The translations under genes and the position numbers were made by a program. This document shows positions 1-9,552 of a stretch of 64,000 bases of DNA, in pieces (position 1 is the first letter of the stretch; each line of letters begins with the position of its first letter). Location of the stretch: the NCBI GenBank assembly GCA_024636975.1, contig JAGXGA010000027.1, positions 186,001 through 250,000 on the forward strand. The letters are read 5' to 3'. The DNA comes from Mariniphaga sp. (GTDB lineage: Bacteria > Bacteroidota > Bacteroidia > Bacteroidales > Prolixibacteraceae). Under the pieces are notes generated by a model that was not told where the DNA came from, ran no database searches, and worked only from the letters and a program-made list of their open reading frames with translations.

Positions 1-1
1 C

Positions 2-3000
2 AATTTAGGCTACAACCCCAGAGGTAACTGCGGCTTCGCAATTGATCCCAAAAACAACCAGCGTGCACTAGCTGTTGGCGCCAACAGCATTAAGAACCGC
101 AGCCATGGTCTCTACCTTACAGAAGATCAGGGAGCAACGTGGAAACATATGCTGCAGGTTGAAAACTACGATGGCTATCGTGGATACAACGATAAGATTG
201 AGTTCGTTGAAAGCAGTTATGACACTGAGCCAGATGCAACTCTTGTGGCTTATTGGTCGTGTCCCTCGGGTGGCATATATAAAACGGAGAATGGGGGGCA
301 CAGCTGGGAAAAGATAAATGAAGCTTATGGCAACAGCATTTTAAAGGTTCATCCCGACAGTGGTTTTGTTTACATTGCTGATAATTCGGGCTTATACAAA
401 AGTGCCGATGGGGGAGTTACCTTTCATAAAAAGCTTACTGCAGCCTTTCGTGATGTGGCCGTGGTTAAAGCCGATTCAACTGTAGTTTATGCCGTATCCG
501 GATCTGCTTTGTACAAATCAACTGATGGTGGCGAGAATTTCTCGCAAAAGAGCATAACCGGCTTTCCTTCCAATATAGTTACTCTTGAAGTAAATCCGGT
601 TAATCACAATAAAATGGTTGTTTGCAATAACGAAGGCGAATACAACAAGTCAATATACAGCTCAGTTGATGGAGGCAACTCCTGGCAGAAAGCCTCTTTC
701 GATCATACCAATGCTTTCATGCCGTATAATGGGCGGACACATAAGTTTGCCTGGCATCCTGCAGATGAAAACAAAGTGTGGGCATTTGGCGGCGACTGGA
801 TTACAAGCAGTTCGAACGGTGGGAAACGTTTTGAATGGGATGCAAACGGTTATACTGGAGTATTAGTGGGTGGCTTCTTTAACTTTAATTTATTTAATCC
901 CAATTTGCTTTACCTGGCCTCGCAGGACTATAATGGTGCGTTTACCAGCGATGGAGGCACCACCTGGAGATATTGCAATGCCAGTGGTCATGGATGGGGA
1001 GGATTTACCTACGGAGCCTATGCTGCAAATGAAAATGTGCTGGTTACCCAGGCATCACAAGGGTGGCATGAGCCGGGTGTACTTACTGTTAGCAGAAACG
1101 GTGGATCTTCATTTGTGAAAACTTCATTGGTTTGCACAGGTCTGGAAGTTGGTTGCGGCGATGCGAAAGATTCAAGCGTAATCTATTTCAGTAATTACTA
1201 CAGCAAAGACCTGGGAATAACATGGAATGCAATGGAAGGGTGCAATGGCGTTTTAATTGCCAATAGCTTTGGAGATAAGGAAGTTTATGGTGCAAACGGG
1301 CACGGCGTCGTTAAATCTTATACAAAAGGCGATACATGGGAGCATGTGGTGTCGCTCCCTCAGCAGGTAAAAGATGTTGCAGTTGATCATTTACATGACT
1401 TGCTCTATATTGTAACTGCAGGCAACCGGTTGTTTCAGTTTGAAAGTGAGAAGCTGACAGAAATTACTGCACGAATTCCTGTTGACCAGTATAACCACAG
1501 AAGTATCAGCACTGTGGCAACAGATCCAAATAATCCGGAAATAGTATATACAGCAGGTCCCATGAACGTCTATAAAACGGATGCAACGGTTAAACGCTCT
1601 GTTGACGGGGGCAAAACCTGGGAGGTTATCTCTCCTTCAGTACGTCATAATGCAGGTTCAATTAGTTATGATGGTGCAAATGAAGTTTTTGCTATCCGGG
1701 TAAACCCATCAACAAGGGAACTATGGGCAGCAGGAGGTTGCTATGGAGTGTGGAAATATGTTCCCGAAAATAAAATGACCATAAAGGTCATCTCTCCAGC
1801 TGATGGTTTTAGCTTCATTCTTCCGGATAGTATTTCCATACTGACTGAAATAGAACAAATAAACAGCTCCGTTGAAAGGGTGGAATTTTATATTGGCAAC
1901 ACAAAAATTGGTGAAGACACCATTCCTCCCTTTGAGTACGTTTGGAAAAACCCGGAAGTGGGGGAATATAAAATCTATGCCTTAGTAATTGATAACATAG
2001 GGCAGAAGGCTTTTTCACCTGAAAAAACAATTCAGGTATCAGTCTCTGAGCTTCCAATTGTATCAATAGTATCACCACTTAATACTTCTGAATTTGATTT
2101 TAATGTGCCTGTCGAAATTTTAGTTGAGGCAAATGATCCTGATGGAACTGTTGAACGACTGGAATTGTATGCCGGATCAAATAAGCTGGGTGAAGTTAAG
2201 GATAGTGTGTTCAACTTCATTTGGGAGAATATGGAAAGCGGCAATTATGTGCTTACAGCCAGGGCTACTGATGACAGTAACCAGTCAGTCACTTCCGAAC
2301 CAGTGCAAATAAAGATAAAAACTATGGCTGGTACACTGGAGTACTACGAAGATTTCAATGACGGGGAAGCCCAGAATTGGGTTCCTGTGAGTGGGCAATG
2401 GTCGGTTTTGCAGAATCAGTACAGGAATTCATCAGCTGAAGGAATTGAAATCAATGTTTACCAGGGAAGCACTTTTTATGACTATACCTATGCTGTTAAA
2501 ATTAATTCGGACTGGGATAACAATTTTGGGGCAGTATTTAATTATACCGATGAATCAAATTATTACCTGCTTGAACTGGATGCCAATCCGCAAATGGCTT
2601 ATCTGAAGATGGTGTACAATGGAGTCCATACCACTCTTGCTGAAGCTTCTTATTCAGGAGGTGGCACCGGTGCTTATATAGATGTCGTAATACAAAACGA
2701 CGGAAAATATACTTCAGCATGGATTAACGACAGCCTTATTTTTGATCAGAGTGCAAACGACAGTTTTTCTTTTGGTAAAATTGGCCTTTACTCCTGGTGG
2801 AATCCAATTTGGATTGATGACATTCAGGTGGTGGCAAAAAATACTGTTGTAACTGAGGCTGCTTCTGTTTTATTGAGTGATGACTCCTTTACAATTTATC
2901 CCAATCCCATTCGTAACAATTCGTTTACAGTTTATTCCGGTAATGAATTGCCAGGAAAAGAAGTTAGTATACAAATTTTTAACCTTGAGGGAAATCTGCT

Positions 3001-3127
3001 GTATACTGCAACTGAATCAGGAAATGTTTTTACAGTAACAACTGAAAATTGCAATAATCCGGGAATTTATTTGGTTAAATTGCGTAATGAAAACCGGGTT
3101 ATCAATAGAAAAATTCTAATTCAATAA
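2..3127 (+). CDS. Secreted Asp-box (BNR/sortilin-like) repeat protein with Ig-like domains and T9SS type A sorting domain, 5' truncated by window edge
   Basis: The reading frame is open from base 2, so the N-terminus and signal peptide lie outside the window. The first 1.7 kb encodes many Asp-box blades (LYKSADGG, IYKTENGG, LYKSTDGG, IYSSVDGG), the turn motif of sialidase and GH74-type beta-propellers. At about 1783-2320 two bacterial Ig-like (Big_9-type) modules follow, each with a VEFYIGNTKIGE-like strand. About 2334-2845 looks like a jelly-roll/LamG-like module. The last ~75 residues (from IYPNPI to KILIQ) are a T9SS type A sorting domain, so the protein should be exported and anchored or released at the surface. 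It sits 5 bases before the GH67 gene, which suggests a role in plant polysaccharide use. The propeller could be a GH74-like glycosidase or only a binding module; I cannot assign catalytic residues. Confidence 0.85.
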   Translation, partial: NLGYNPRGNCGFAIDPKNNQRALAVGANSIKNRSHGLYLTEDQGATWKHMLQVENYDGYRGYNDKIEFVESSYDTEPDATLVAYWSCPSGGIYKTENGGHSWEKINEAYGNSILKVHPDSGFVYIADNSGLYKSADGGVTFHKKLTAAFRDVAVVKADSTVVYAVSGSALYKSTDGGENFSQKSITGFPSNIVTLEVNPVNHNKMVVCNNEGEYNKSIYSSVDGGNSWQKASFDHTNAFMPYNGRTHKFAWHPADENKVWAFGGDWITSSSNGGKRFEWDANGYTGVLVGGFFNFNLFNPNLLYLASQDYNGAFTSDGGTTWRYCNASGHGWGGFTYGAYAANENVLVTQASQGWHEPGVLTVSRNGGSSFVKTSLVCTGLEVGCGDAKDSSVIYFSNYYSKDLGITWNAMEGCNGVLIANSFGDKEVYGANGHGVVKSYTKGDTWEHVVSLPQQVKDVAVDHLHDLLYIVTAGNRLFQFESEKLTEITARIPVDQYNHRSISTVATDPNNPEIVYTAGPMNVYKTDATVKRSVDGGKTWEVISPSVRHNAGSISYDGANEVFAIRVNPSTRELWAAGGCYGVWKYVPENKMTIKVISPADGFSFILPDSISILTEIEQINSSVERVEFYIGNTKIGEDTIPPFEYVWKNPEVGEYKIYALVIDNIGQKAFSPEKTIQVSVSELPIVSIVSPLNTSEFDFNVPVEILVEANDPDGTVERLELYAGSNKLGEVKDSVFNFIWENMESGNYVLTARATDDSNQSVTSEPVQIKIKTMAGTLEYYEDFNDGEAQNWVPVSGQWSVLQNQYRNSSAEGIEINVYQGSTFYDYTYAVKINSDWDNNFGAVFNYTDESNYYLLELDANPQMAYLKMVYNGVHTTLAEASYSGGGTGAYIDVVIQNDGKYTSAWINDSLIFDQSANDSFSFGKIGLYSWWNPIWIDDIQVVAKNTVVTEAASVLLSDDSFTIYPNPIRNNSFTVYSGNELPGKEVSIQIFNLEGNLLYTATESGNVFTVTTENCNNPGIYLVKLRNENRVINRKILIQ

Positions 3128-3132
3128 AACCA

Positions 3133-5349
3133 TTGGCAATGACAATCAGATTCTCAATACTCTTTCTATCCATTTTTGCAATATCCTTTACAGCACAAAG
3201 TGCAGAACCATTATTGGGGGAGGGGAAAGAAGAAAAAACGGATTCATGTTTATTCCGGGAGGGAGAGGACGGATATGATCTATGGCTGCGGTATGCTCGT
3301 GTGGAAAATGAATCGTTGCTAAAACTGTATCGGGAAAGGTTGAAAAAAATTACCTTAAACCCATCAACGCCTACTTTACAGGCAGTAAAAAGCGAGCTGC
3401 TGATTGCTCTGGATGGAATGCTTGCAATTGAACCTGAATTCATTGATTCTGGCTATCAGTCTTCAGGAGTGGTAATCGGATTGCCGGAAAAATTTCCTGA
3501 TATTAATGTCCATGTCAGTAAAGAAGAATTAAACCTGCTTGGCAACGAAGGCTTTATTATTCGTGAAACTAAAGATAAAAGCCTAATCGTAACTGCTAAC
3601 ACCGATATCGGCTTGCTTTATGGCGTTTTCAGGTTGCTGAATACCATTCAACAGGAACAAGCTCTGTCGGAAATAAATATAATTGAGGCGCCAAAAACTA
3701 AAATCAGGATCCTGAATCATTGGGATAATCTTGATCGCAACGTGGAGAGAGGCTATGCCGGATTCTCGTTGTGGGATTGGTTCCGGCTGCCTGATGTTAT
3801 TCACCAACGCTACATCGACTATGCCAGGGCTAATGCTTCCATTGGAATTAACGGGACTGTGCTTACAAATGTAAATGCAAATGCTCAGATTCTGACACCG
3901 GTTTACCTTGAAAAAGTGGCAGCACTGGCCGATGCATTCCGTCCCTATGGCTTGAAAGTATATTTAACTGCCCGTTTCAGTGCTCCTATTGACCTGGGCA
4001 AACTTCCGGTGGCCGATCCTCTGGATCCGCAGGTTCAGGAATGGTGGAACAAAAAGGTTGAAGAGATATACACGTACGTTCCTGATTTTGGAGGTTTCCT
4101 TGTAAAAGCCAATTCAGAAGGTCAACCCGGACCACAGGATTACAAGCGAAGCCATGCCGAAGGGGCAAACATGCTGGCCGATGCAGTGGCTCCACATGGC
4201 GGCATTGTAATGTGGAGGGCTTTTGTGTACGATCAGAATGTTCCTGAAGATCGCACAAAGCAGGCTTATAATGAATTCAAGCCCCTGGATGGTGTATTTC
4301 GGGATAATGTAATTGTGCAGGTAAAGAACGGTCCGCTCGACTTTCAACCCCGCGAACCCTTTCATCCTTTGTTTGGCGCCCTTGAAGAGTCGAACCTGAT
4401 GATGGAATTCCAGATAACCCAGGAATACCTTGGCTTCTCAACTCACCTGGTATACCTGGCACCCTTGTTTGAGGAATGCCTGCAGGCAGATACCCATGCA
4501 AAAGGGCAAGGGACAACAGTGGCTAAATCAATCGACGGATCACTTCATGGGCAAAAGCTTACAGGCATTGCAGGTGTATCTAATATTGGTACTGACCGGA
4601 ACTGGACAGGCCACCCTTTTGGGCAGGCCAACTGGTATGCCTTTGGCCGCATGGCCTGGGACCCCTACCTTGCATCGGAGCGAATTGCTGATGAATGGAT
4701 CAAAATGACCTTTACCAAAGATCCTGCTTTTGTGAAACCTGTAACTGAAATGATGCTTAACTCCCGGGAGGCATGCGTAAATTACATGACCCCCCTGGGG
4801 CTTCACCATATTATGGCAAGGGGGCATCACCACGGACCAGGACCCTGGGTGAGCGGGGGAAGACCCGACTGGACTGCCCTGTATTACCACCGGGCAAATA
4901 CTGACAGCATAGGCTTCAATCGCACTTCATCGGGAAGCAATGCAACCGGACAATACTTTAAACCAGTGGCCGAAATATTTGACGATATTAATACCTGCCC
5001 TGAAGAATACCTGCTTTGGTTTCACCGGGTGCCCTGGGATTATAAAATGAAATCGGGTAATACCCTCTGGAATGAAATGGCGTTGCACTACCAAAAGGGT
5101 GTTGAAGATGTGCGAAACATGCAAAAAACCTGGAATTTCATGGAAAGCTTTATTGACAAAGAGCGGTTTATGTATGTGAAATCACTGCTTCAAATTCAGG
5201 AAAGGGAAGCTGTTTGGTGGCGTAATTCCTGCCTGCTCTATTTCCAGACCTTTTCAAACATGCCGTTACCTGAAGGTGTGGAAGAATCATATAAGCCTCT
5301 GGAGTTCTACTTAAAAATCAATGAAATTTATATGCCGGGACATCATTAA
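3133..5349 (+). CDS. aguA: Alpha-glucuronidase, GH67
   Basis: A 738-residue protein of normal GH67 length. It removes (4-O-methyl)glucuronic acid from the non-reducing end of xylo-oligosaccharides, a late step of glucuronoxylan breakdown. A signal peptide (LFLSIFAISFTAQSA) implies periplasmic location. The N-terminal alpha/beta domain leads into a TIM barrel with HWDNLDRNVERGYAG. Likely catalytic residues, by spacing to characterised GH67 enzymes, are E329 in KANSEGQPGP (acid) and D403 in NGPLDFQ with E431 in TQEYLG (base pair). The spacing D403-E431 is the 28 residues of the Cellvibrio enzyme. The C-terminal domain carries GRMAWDP. It lies 5 bases after the Asp-box gene, so the two are probably co-transcribed, and it ends in a hairpin terminator that overlaps the stop codon. 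Confidence 0.95.
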   Translation: MAMTIRFSILFLSIFAISFTAQSAEPLLGEGKEEKTDSCLFREGEDGYDLWLRYARVENESLLKLYRERLKKITLNPSTPTLQAVKSELLIALDGMLAIEPEFIDSGYQSSGVVIGLPEKFPDINVHVSKEELNLLGNEGFIIRETKDKSLIVTANTDIGLLYGVFRLLNTIQQEQALSEINIIEAPKTKIRILNHWDNLDRNVERGYAGFSLWDWFRLPDVIHQRYIDYARANASIGINGTVLTNVNANAQILTPVYLEKVAALADAFRPYGLKVYLTARFSAPIDLGKLPVADPLDPQVQEWWNKKVEEIYTYVPDFGGFLVKANSEGQPGPQDYKRSHAEGANMLADAVAPHGGIVMWRAFVYDQNVPEDRTKQAYNEFKPLDGVFRDNVIVQVKNGPLDFQPREPFHPLFGALEESNLMMEFQITQEYLGFSTHLVYLAPLFEECLQADTHAKGQGTTVAKSIDGSLHGQKLTGIAGVSNIGTDRNWTGHPFGQANWYAFGRMAWDPYLASERIADEWIKMTFTKDPAFVKPVTEMMLNSREACVNYMTPLGLHHIMARGHHHGPGPWVSGGRPDWTALYYHRANTDSIGFNRTSSGSNATGQYFKPVAEIFDDINTCPEEYLLWFHRVPWDYKMKSGNTLWNEMALHYQKGVEDVRNMQKTWNFMESFIDKERFMYVKSLLQIQEREAVWWRNSCLLYFQTFSNMPLPEGVEESYKPLEFYLKINEIYMPGHH

Positions 5350-5368
5350 TCAATGATGCCGGCATTTT
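5332..5368 (+). terminator. Hairpin terminator overlapping the stop of the GH67 gene
   Basis: ATGCCGG (5332-5338) pairs with CCGGCAT (5359-5365), and CATCATT (5341-5347) with AATGATG (5352-5358). A 2-base bulge separates the stems and the loop is AATC. TTTT follows. The stop codon TAA lies at the end of the inner stem and in the loop. Confidence 0.65.
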
Positions 5369-5382
5369 AATCGAATTAAAAT

Positions 5383-6132
5383 CTAGTGATTATGGTTATG
5401 AGCTGTTGCTTTACTGGTTACAACAGCATCTTCCATTATAACCTCATAGGAATATCCTGAGCCAAAATCCTTGTTCAGAGTGATTTTACCTTTGAAGCTG
5501 ACTTCGTCGTTGACTTCTGCCAGATCTTGGGTGGTTATAGTTAAATCATAATTTCCGTTGCTTTCGGTACCATCCTGAATATGAACCCAGTTTTTACCCA
5601 TAATTTGTTTGTTCACTTTAACGACAACGCCCCTGATTTCAACTTCCTTACCCGAATACTGATCCCTGTTTTCAAAGATTTGGGCAATTGTTAATTCATT
5701 ACCAGATTTTTCGAGGTTAATAGCACTTTTCTTGTCTGATTCAATTTTTTCTGAATGGGGGTCTTCTGTCATTCCCCCCATACCGCGCATTCCAGCTGCC
5801 GGATGATTCAGAATTGGTGTTTCACTGATTTGATTGACAAAATACACTACCTCGAATGTTCTGTCCAGATCTTTACTGTGAAAATTGGTCATTTGCAATG
5901 CTTCATCGTAGTATAAAACATCACCCACCTGAACATCCTGTTTGGAAACTGCCATCCATTTCTCATCCGAGTTTTCCTTTACTTTTAAATAGGTATACGC
6001 CGATGCCTGTATTACTTCCGAAACTTCAAATACATTCCCCTGTTTGGCTTGTACTTCAACATTTTGTTCTTTGTTGTTTCTTACACATGAAACCGTCATT
6101 ATAACCGATAACAGAAATATGAAAATCTTCAT
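5383..6132 (-). CDS. Lipoprotein with C-terminal OB-fold domain
   Basis: A 249-residue protein with a short signal peptide and lipobox ending at C16 (VIMTVSC), so it should be an inner- or outer-membrane lipoprotein. Residues ~25-110 form a first domain with VKENSDEKWMAVSKQDVQVGD, followed by a Met/Gly-rich linker (MRGMGGM). Residues ~150-235 resemble the NrfJ-like/BOF OB-fold found in many Bacteroidota proteins (GKEVEIRGVVVKVNKQIMG, then WVHIQDGT and a D-L-T-I-T strand). The C-terminus HNHNH could bind metal, but that is only a guess. The function is unknown. It is transcribed alone from a good promoter at 6165-6194 and converges on the GH67 gene. Confidence 0.8.
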   Translation of the reverse strand: MKIFIFLLSVIMTVSCVRNNKEQNVEVQAKQGNVFEVSEVIQASAYTYLKVKENSDEKWMAVSKQDVQVGDVLYYDEALQMTNFHSKDLDRTFEVVYFVNQISETPILNHPAAGMRGMGGMTEDPHSEKIESDKKSAINLEKSGNELTIAQIFENRDQYSGKEVEIRGVVVKVNKQIMGKNWVHIQDGTESNGNYDLTITTQDLAEVNDEVSFKGKITLNKDFGSGYSYEVIMEDAVVTSKATAHNHNH

Positions 6133-6164
6133 TTTTTTTCGCTTTTATATTTTTATTAATGTAG

Positions 6165-6193
6165 CAAAAATACACAAATTAACTGCACACCAA
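6165..6193 (-). promoter_or_regulatory. Bacteroidota-type promoter for the OB-fold lipoprotein gene
   Basis: On the minus strand TTTG is followed after 18 bases by TATTTTTG (plus-strand 6165-6172), matching the Bacteroidota TTG / TAnnTTTG consensus. The start codon lies about 33 bases downstream of the -7 box. Confidence 0.6.
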
Positions 6194-6301
6194 AGTATTT
6201 ATGTTAATTGCCATTTTGCTTGTAACTCAAAATAAGTGACCCTTTTCTCTTGTGAGATGGTTTTGATAAGAAACAGATAAATGAATGGGATGTTCTATTA
6301 A

Positions 6302-7606
6302 TTAATCTTTTAACTCATTTTCAGGCTGATTATCTCCTCTGGCAATTATTTCAGGTTCCCACTCAATCTTTAGTAGTTCCATCATCAGTGAATCCTTCAT
6401 TGCCACGTATTCCTCCATGCGGTTCTTATTTACCGGTTCAACAGGAGGGGCTTCAATTTTCATCGGATCTACAGGGCTTCCGTTTTTAAATACGCGGAAA
6501 TCGAGGTGTGGACCTGTTGATAATCCTGTAGATCCAACATAACCAATTACCTGTCCCTGGTTTACTCTTGCCCCTTGAACAATACCTTTGGCAAACCCTG
6601 AAAGGTGCATGTAAACGGTAGTGTATACCGAATTGTGTTTAACTCTCAGGTAATTGCCTCCGCCTTTAGCCTGGTAAGCCCTTGCAATTACAGTCCCGTC
6701 GCCTATGCTCATAACCGGTGTACCTGTTGGTGCTGCATAATCGACACCATGATGGGGCCTTCGGATTCGCAACACCGGATGCATACGTGAATTGGAAAAG
6801 CCTGAACTGACCCGGGCATATTCCAGGGGTGCCTTCAGAAACGCCCTGCGTAAACTATTGCCTTCGTCGTCGAAATAATCATACCGGTCATCCTGGTAAA
6901 ACCGAAAGGCGTAATTCTCCTTTCCGTAATGATCAAACTGAACGGCATATATTTCTCCAATACCGATGGGAATGGAATCAACAAACTGTTCTTCATAAAT
7001 CACCCTGAACCGGTCGCCTTTCTGAATGGCAAAGAAATCAATTGACCAGGCAAAGATATCGGATAGCCTGATGGAAAGCATAGGATCAAGGCCATTCCCG
7101 GCAACAGCATTCCAAAGCGATGATTCAATTTCACCATGTGCCGTTCTTAACCTCGTCTCTACCTCTTTTTCTCCTTTGTACACCTTCAGCGAATCGAAGA
7201 GTTCAAATACGTAATAATCGATGGCTGAATTTTCATAAATAAAATAGCGGGTCTCATTAAGTGAATCGGCTGTCTGAAATATGAAGAAGTTACTTCCACG
7301 TTTTATTTTTCTTACATCAAAGATATCTTTTGCTTCGCGGGCAATGCGGTCGATGGTAGCCATGCTTACCCCATATCCGCTTAAAATATGACTTAAATGC
7401 TGGTCGGGTTTTACGGTTCCATCCTGTATTATGAAAGAATCAACCGGTATCCCATATTTTAAAATGGGAGGAGTTGGTATGGAAGCTATGGTATCCATTT
7501 CAATACGTTCCCTTTGTTTTTCTTTTTTTTGATCAGAGGAACACGAAGTGATTGCAAGTATTGAAATACTTATAATTAATGACAGTAGGGTTTGGTTATT
7601 TCTCAT
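6302..7606 (-). CDS. M23 family (LytM-type) peptidoglycan endopeptidase lipoprotein
   Basis: A 434-residue protein with a lipobox at C22 (ILAITSC). It has an OapA/LysM-like N-terminal region (about 65-115: HLSHILSGYGV, IDRIAREAKDIF) and a LytM domain at about 265-385. The peptidase cleaves peptide cross-links in peptidoglycan, or activates amidases. First zinc motif is H285xxxD289 (HHGVD) and YMHLSGF carries H334. The second motif, normally HxH, reads H367-L-D369 (GPHLDFR), so the usual zinc-ligand His is Asp; whether it still binds zinc is open. The gene lies 9 bases downstream of the YitT-type gene on the same strand and is probably co-transcribed with it. Confidence 0.9.
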   Translation of the reverse strand: MRNNQTLLSLIISISILAITSCSSDQKKEKQRERIEMDTIASIPTPPILKYGIPVDSFIIQDGTVKPDQHLSHILSGYGVSMATIDRIAREAKDIFDVRKIKRGSNFFIFQTADSLNETRYFIYENSAIDYYVFELFDSLKVYKGEKEVETRLRTAHGEIESSLWNAVAGNGLDPMLSIRLSDIFAWSIDFFAIQKGDRFRVIYEEQFVDSIPIGIGEIYAVQFDHYGKENYAFRFYQDDRYDYFDDEGNSLRRAFLKAPLEYARVSSGFSNSRMHPVLRIRRPHHGVDYAAPTGTPVMSIGDGTVIARAYQAKGGGNYLRVKHNSVYTTVYMHLSGFAKGIVQGARVNQGQVIGYVGSTGLSTGPHLDFRVFKNGSPVDPMKIEAPPVEPVNKNRMEEYVAMKDSLMMELLKIEWEPEIIARGDNQPENELKD

Positions 7607-7615
7607 TTTATATTG

Positions 7616-8473
7616 TTACAGTTTAATTTTATCAAATCCTTTTCCGTAAACGCCCATTACGCTTCCCATCGAGATGAAAGCATCCGGATCAATTTCTCGT
7701 ATCTTTCTGAAAATCTGGCTGGTCTCTTTTTTACGTACCACCGACATGATGATTTTTGTATTCTCCTGGGTGTACCAGCCAGTTCCGTCCAGTATAGTAA
7801 CGCCTCTTATGGCCTCTTTATTGATAAAATCGGCAATTTTTTCGTAATTTTTTGATATAATAAACATTTGTGCCGAACGATTAGCGCCGCTTAAAAACGA
7901 ATCAAGCGAATAGGCTACTACCCACATCGATACATATCCATACACCAGCTTTTCAGGCGAATGAAATACAAAATAGGATGATGCTATAATAATTACATCA
8001 CAGTAAAGAATAATACGGCCGGGGCTGACATTGCGATATTTGTTTATTATCATGGCAAAAATATCGGTTCCACCAGTGCTGCCACCACGGGAAAATACAA
8101 CACCCAGACCAATGCCACCTGCCATACCTCCCAGTACTGCCGATAAGAACATGTCATTTACCAAAGGTTCCTCTACAACATTCTGAAACAATGCAAAGAA
8201 GAGGGTGAGCACCATTATGCTGTATATTGTTTTTACACCGAAGTTGGCGCCGAGAATTTTTATGGCAATTAATACCAAAACAACATTGACCGAAAGAAAG
8301 GTAACACTTACCGGAATTTTGGTGGCAAAATAGATAACAGCGCCCACACCACTTATCCCTCCTCCCGTAATTTCAGCAGGTATAAGAAAAACTACCCACC
8401 CCAGAGCAAAGAGTGAAAGTCCAAATGTAATGATGATGTAATCTTTAATGGCAGTTGCCAGTTTCCGGTTCAT
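7616..8473 (-). CDS. YitT family membrane protein (DUF161/DUF2179)
   Basis: An integral membrane protein with about five to six hydrophobic segments in the first 200 residues (IITFGLSLFALGWVVFLIP, GGMAGGIGLGVVFSRGGSTGG) and a C-terminal DUF2179 cytosolic domain with GVTILDGTGWYT and a final MGVYGKGFDKI. The YitT family is widespread and of unknown transport function. I chose the ATG at 8473 (MNRKLATAIKD) because it matches the family's start; an in-frame ATG at 8611 would add 46 hydrophobic residues that do not look like the family. It precedes the M23 peptidase gene in the same direction. Confidence 0.88.
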   Translation of the reverse strand: MNRKLATAIKDYIIITFGLSLFALGWVVFLIPAEITGGGISGVGAVIYFATKIPVSVTFLSVNVVLVLIAIKILGANFGVKTIYSIMVLTLFFALFQNVVEEPLVNDMFLSAVLGGMAGGIGLGVVFSRGGSTGGTDIFAMIINKYRNVSPGRIILYCDVIIIASSYFVFHSPEKLVYGYVSMWVVAYSLDSFLSGANRSAQMFIISKNYEKIADFINKEAIRGVTILDGTGWYTQENTKIIMSVVRKKETSQIFRKIREIDPDAFISMGSVMGVYGKGFDKIKL

Positions 8474-8790
8474 ATTCAGTATTCCTGTAAACATTGTAAA
8501 GAAAGTAATTTTATGAAAATGGGCGCAAATGAACAAACCGAAATACGAATAAAAGGTGAGGATTATCATAAAATAAGCCATCCTGTGATTTAGTTGAATT
8601 AATAGCATCATACCAACTGTCTTATTTGGTTTAATCCATTAATATACAGTGGTTATGTATGAGTATCGCTTTAAAGGATTCAAGGGATTCATGATGTTAT
8701 TAAATTAATAAGTTGCTGAACAAAATAAGATATTTGACTCTTCTATGTAATGCAGTAATATCTTCAGGTTAAACAATAAAAAATAAAAAA
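8474..8790. other. Intergenic, divergent promoter region
   Basis: About 317 AT-rich bases between the divergent YitT-type and F420-reductase-like genes. The minus-strand frame is open up to 8611 but is probably leader. I see no RNA gene or clear hairpin. Confidence 0.5.
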
Positions 8791-9432
8791 ATGAAAAAAG
8801 TAGGCATCATTGGGTCAGGCAATGTTGGAACAGCGCTTGCCAGGGGTTTTATCGAATCGGGTTACGAAACCACAATTTCCGCACGGAAGGAGGAAAAACG
8901 TAAACAACTGGAGAAGGAAATAGAGGGAGTTAAAACAGATACCCCATTATCAACGGCAAAGAACAATGAGCTGATTGTATTTGCAGTAAAGGGTTCTGAA
9001 GCAAAAAAAGCTTTGGAAGAAATTGGCACTGAAAACCTTTCGGGCAAAATAGTTATCGATACCACAAATCCTATAGCCGACAGTGCTCCTGTAAATGGTG
9101 TTCTTGTTTATTTTTCCGACATAAATAAAAGCCTGATGGAAGAACTTCAGGCAACGGCACCCGGCGCTAAGTTTGTAAAAGCCTTTAGTTGTGTGGGAAG
9201 CCCGTTTATGGTAAATCCACCTTTTAGCACCAAACCCAGCATGTTTATTTGTGGCGATGACGAGGGTGCAAAAAATGAAGTTGCACAAATTCTGGAGCAG
9301 TTTGGATGGGAATCGGAAGATATGGGAAATGTAGAAGCAGCCCGGGCTATCGAGCCACTTGCAATGTTATGGTGCATTCCCGGTCTCAGGGAAAACAGTT
9401 GGAACCATGCATTGAAATTGATCAAAATGTAG
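8791..9432 (+). CDS. NAD(P)-binding protein of the NADPH-dependent F420 reductase family
   Basis: A 213-residue protein with an N-terminal Rossmann fold, GIIGSGNVGTALARGF, followed by ISARKEEKRKQLEKE, where the basic residues after the second strand favour NADPH over NADH. Further on are FAVKGSEAKKAL and VIDTTNPIAD, the strands of the F420_oxidored/pyrroline-5-carboxylate reductase-like fold. Archaeal members transfer hydride between NADPH and coenzyme F420; most bacterial members, including those in Bacteroidota that are not known to make F420, have unknown acceptors. The gene is monocistronic, with the next gene 120 bases away. Confidence 0.85.
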   Translation: MKKVGIIGSGNVGTALARGFIESGYETTISARKEEKRKQLEKEIEGVKTDTPLSTAKNNELIVFAVKGSEAKKALEEIGTENLSGKIVIDTTNPIADSAPVNGVLVYFSDINKSLMEELQATAPGAKFVKAFSCVGSPFMVNPPFSTKPSMFICGDDEGAKNEVAQILEQFGWESEDMGNVEAARAIEPLAMLWCIPGLRENSWNHALKLIKM

Positions 9433-9552
9433 CCTGCCCTTCTAAATCTGTTTTAAAACATATGATTTGTTTTTGGGTGCTAGAATTATAACAATTCCTG
9501 CTGAGATTCGTAAAATCAGGTAAAATTTATAAAGAAACCAAAATTAATTATC

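Noticed and set aside
8474-8611. Upstream extension of the YitT-type gene
   Set aside because: It would add 46 mostly hydrophobic residues absent from the family; the internal ATG fits better.
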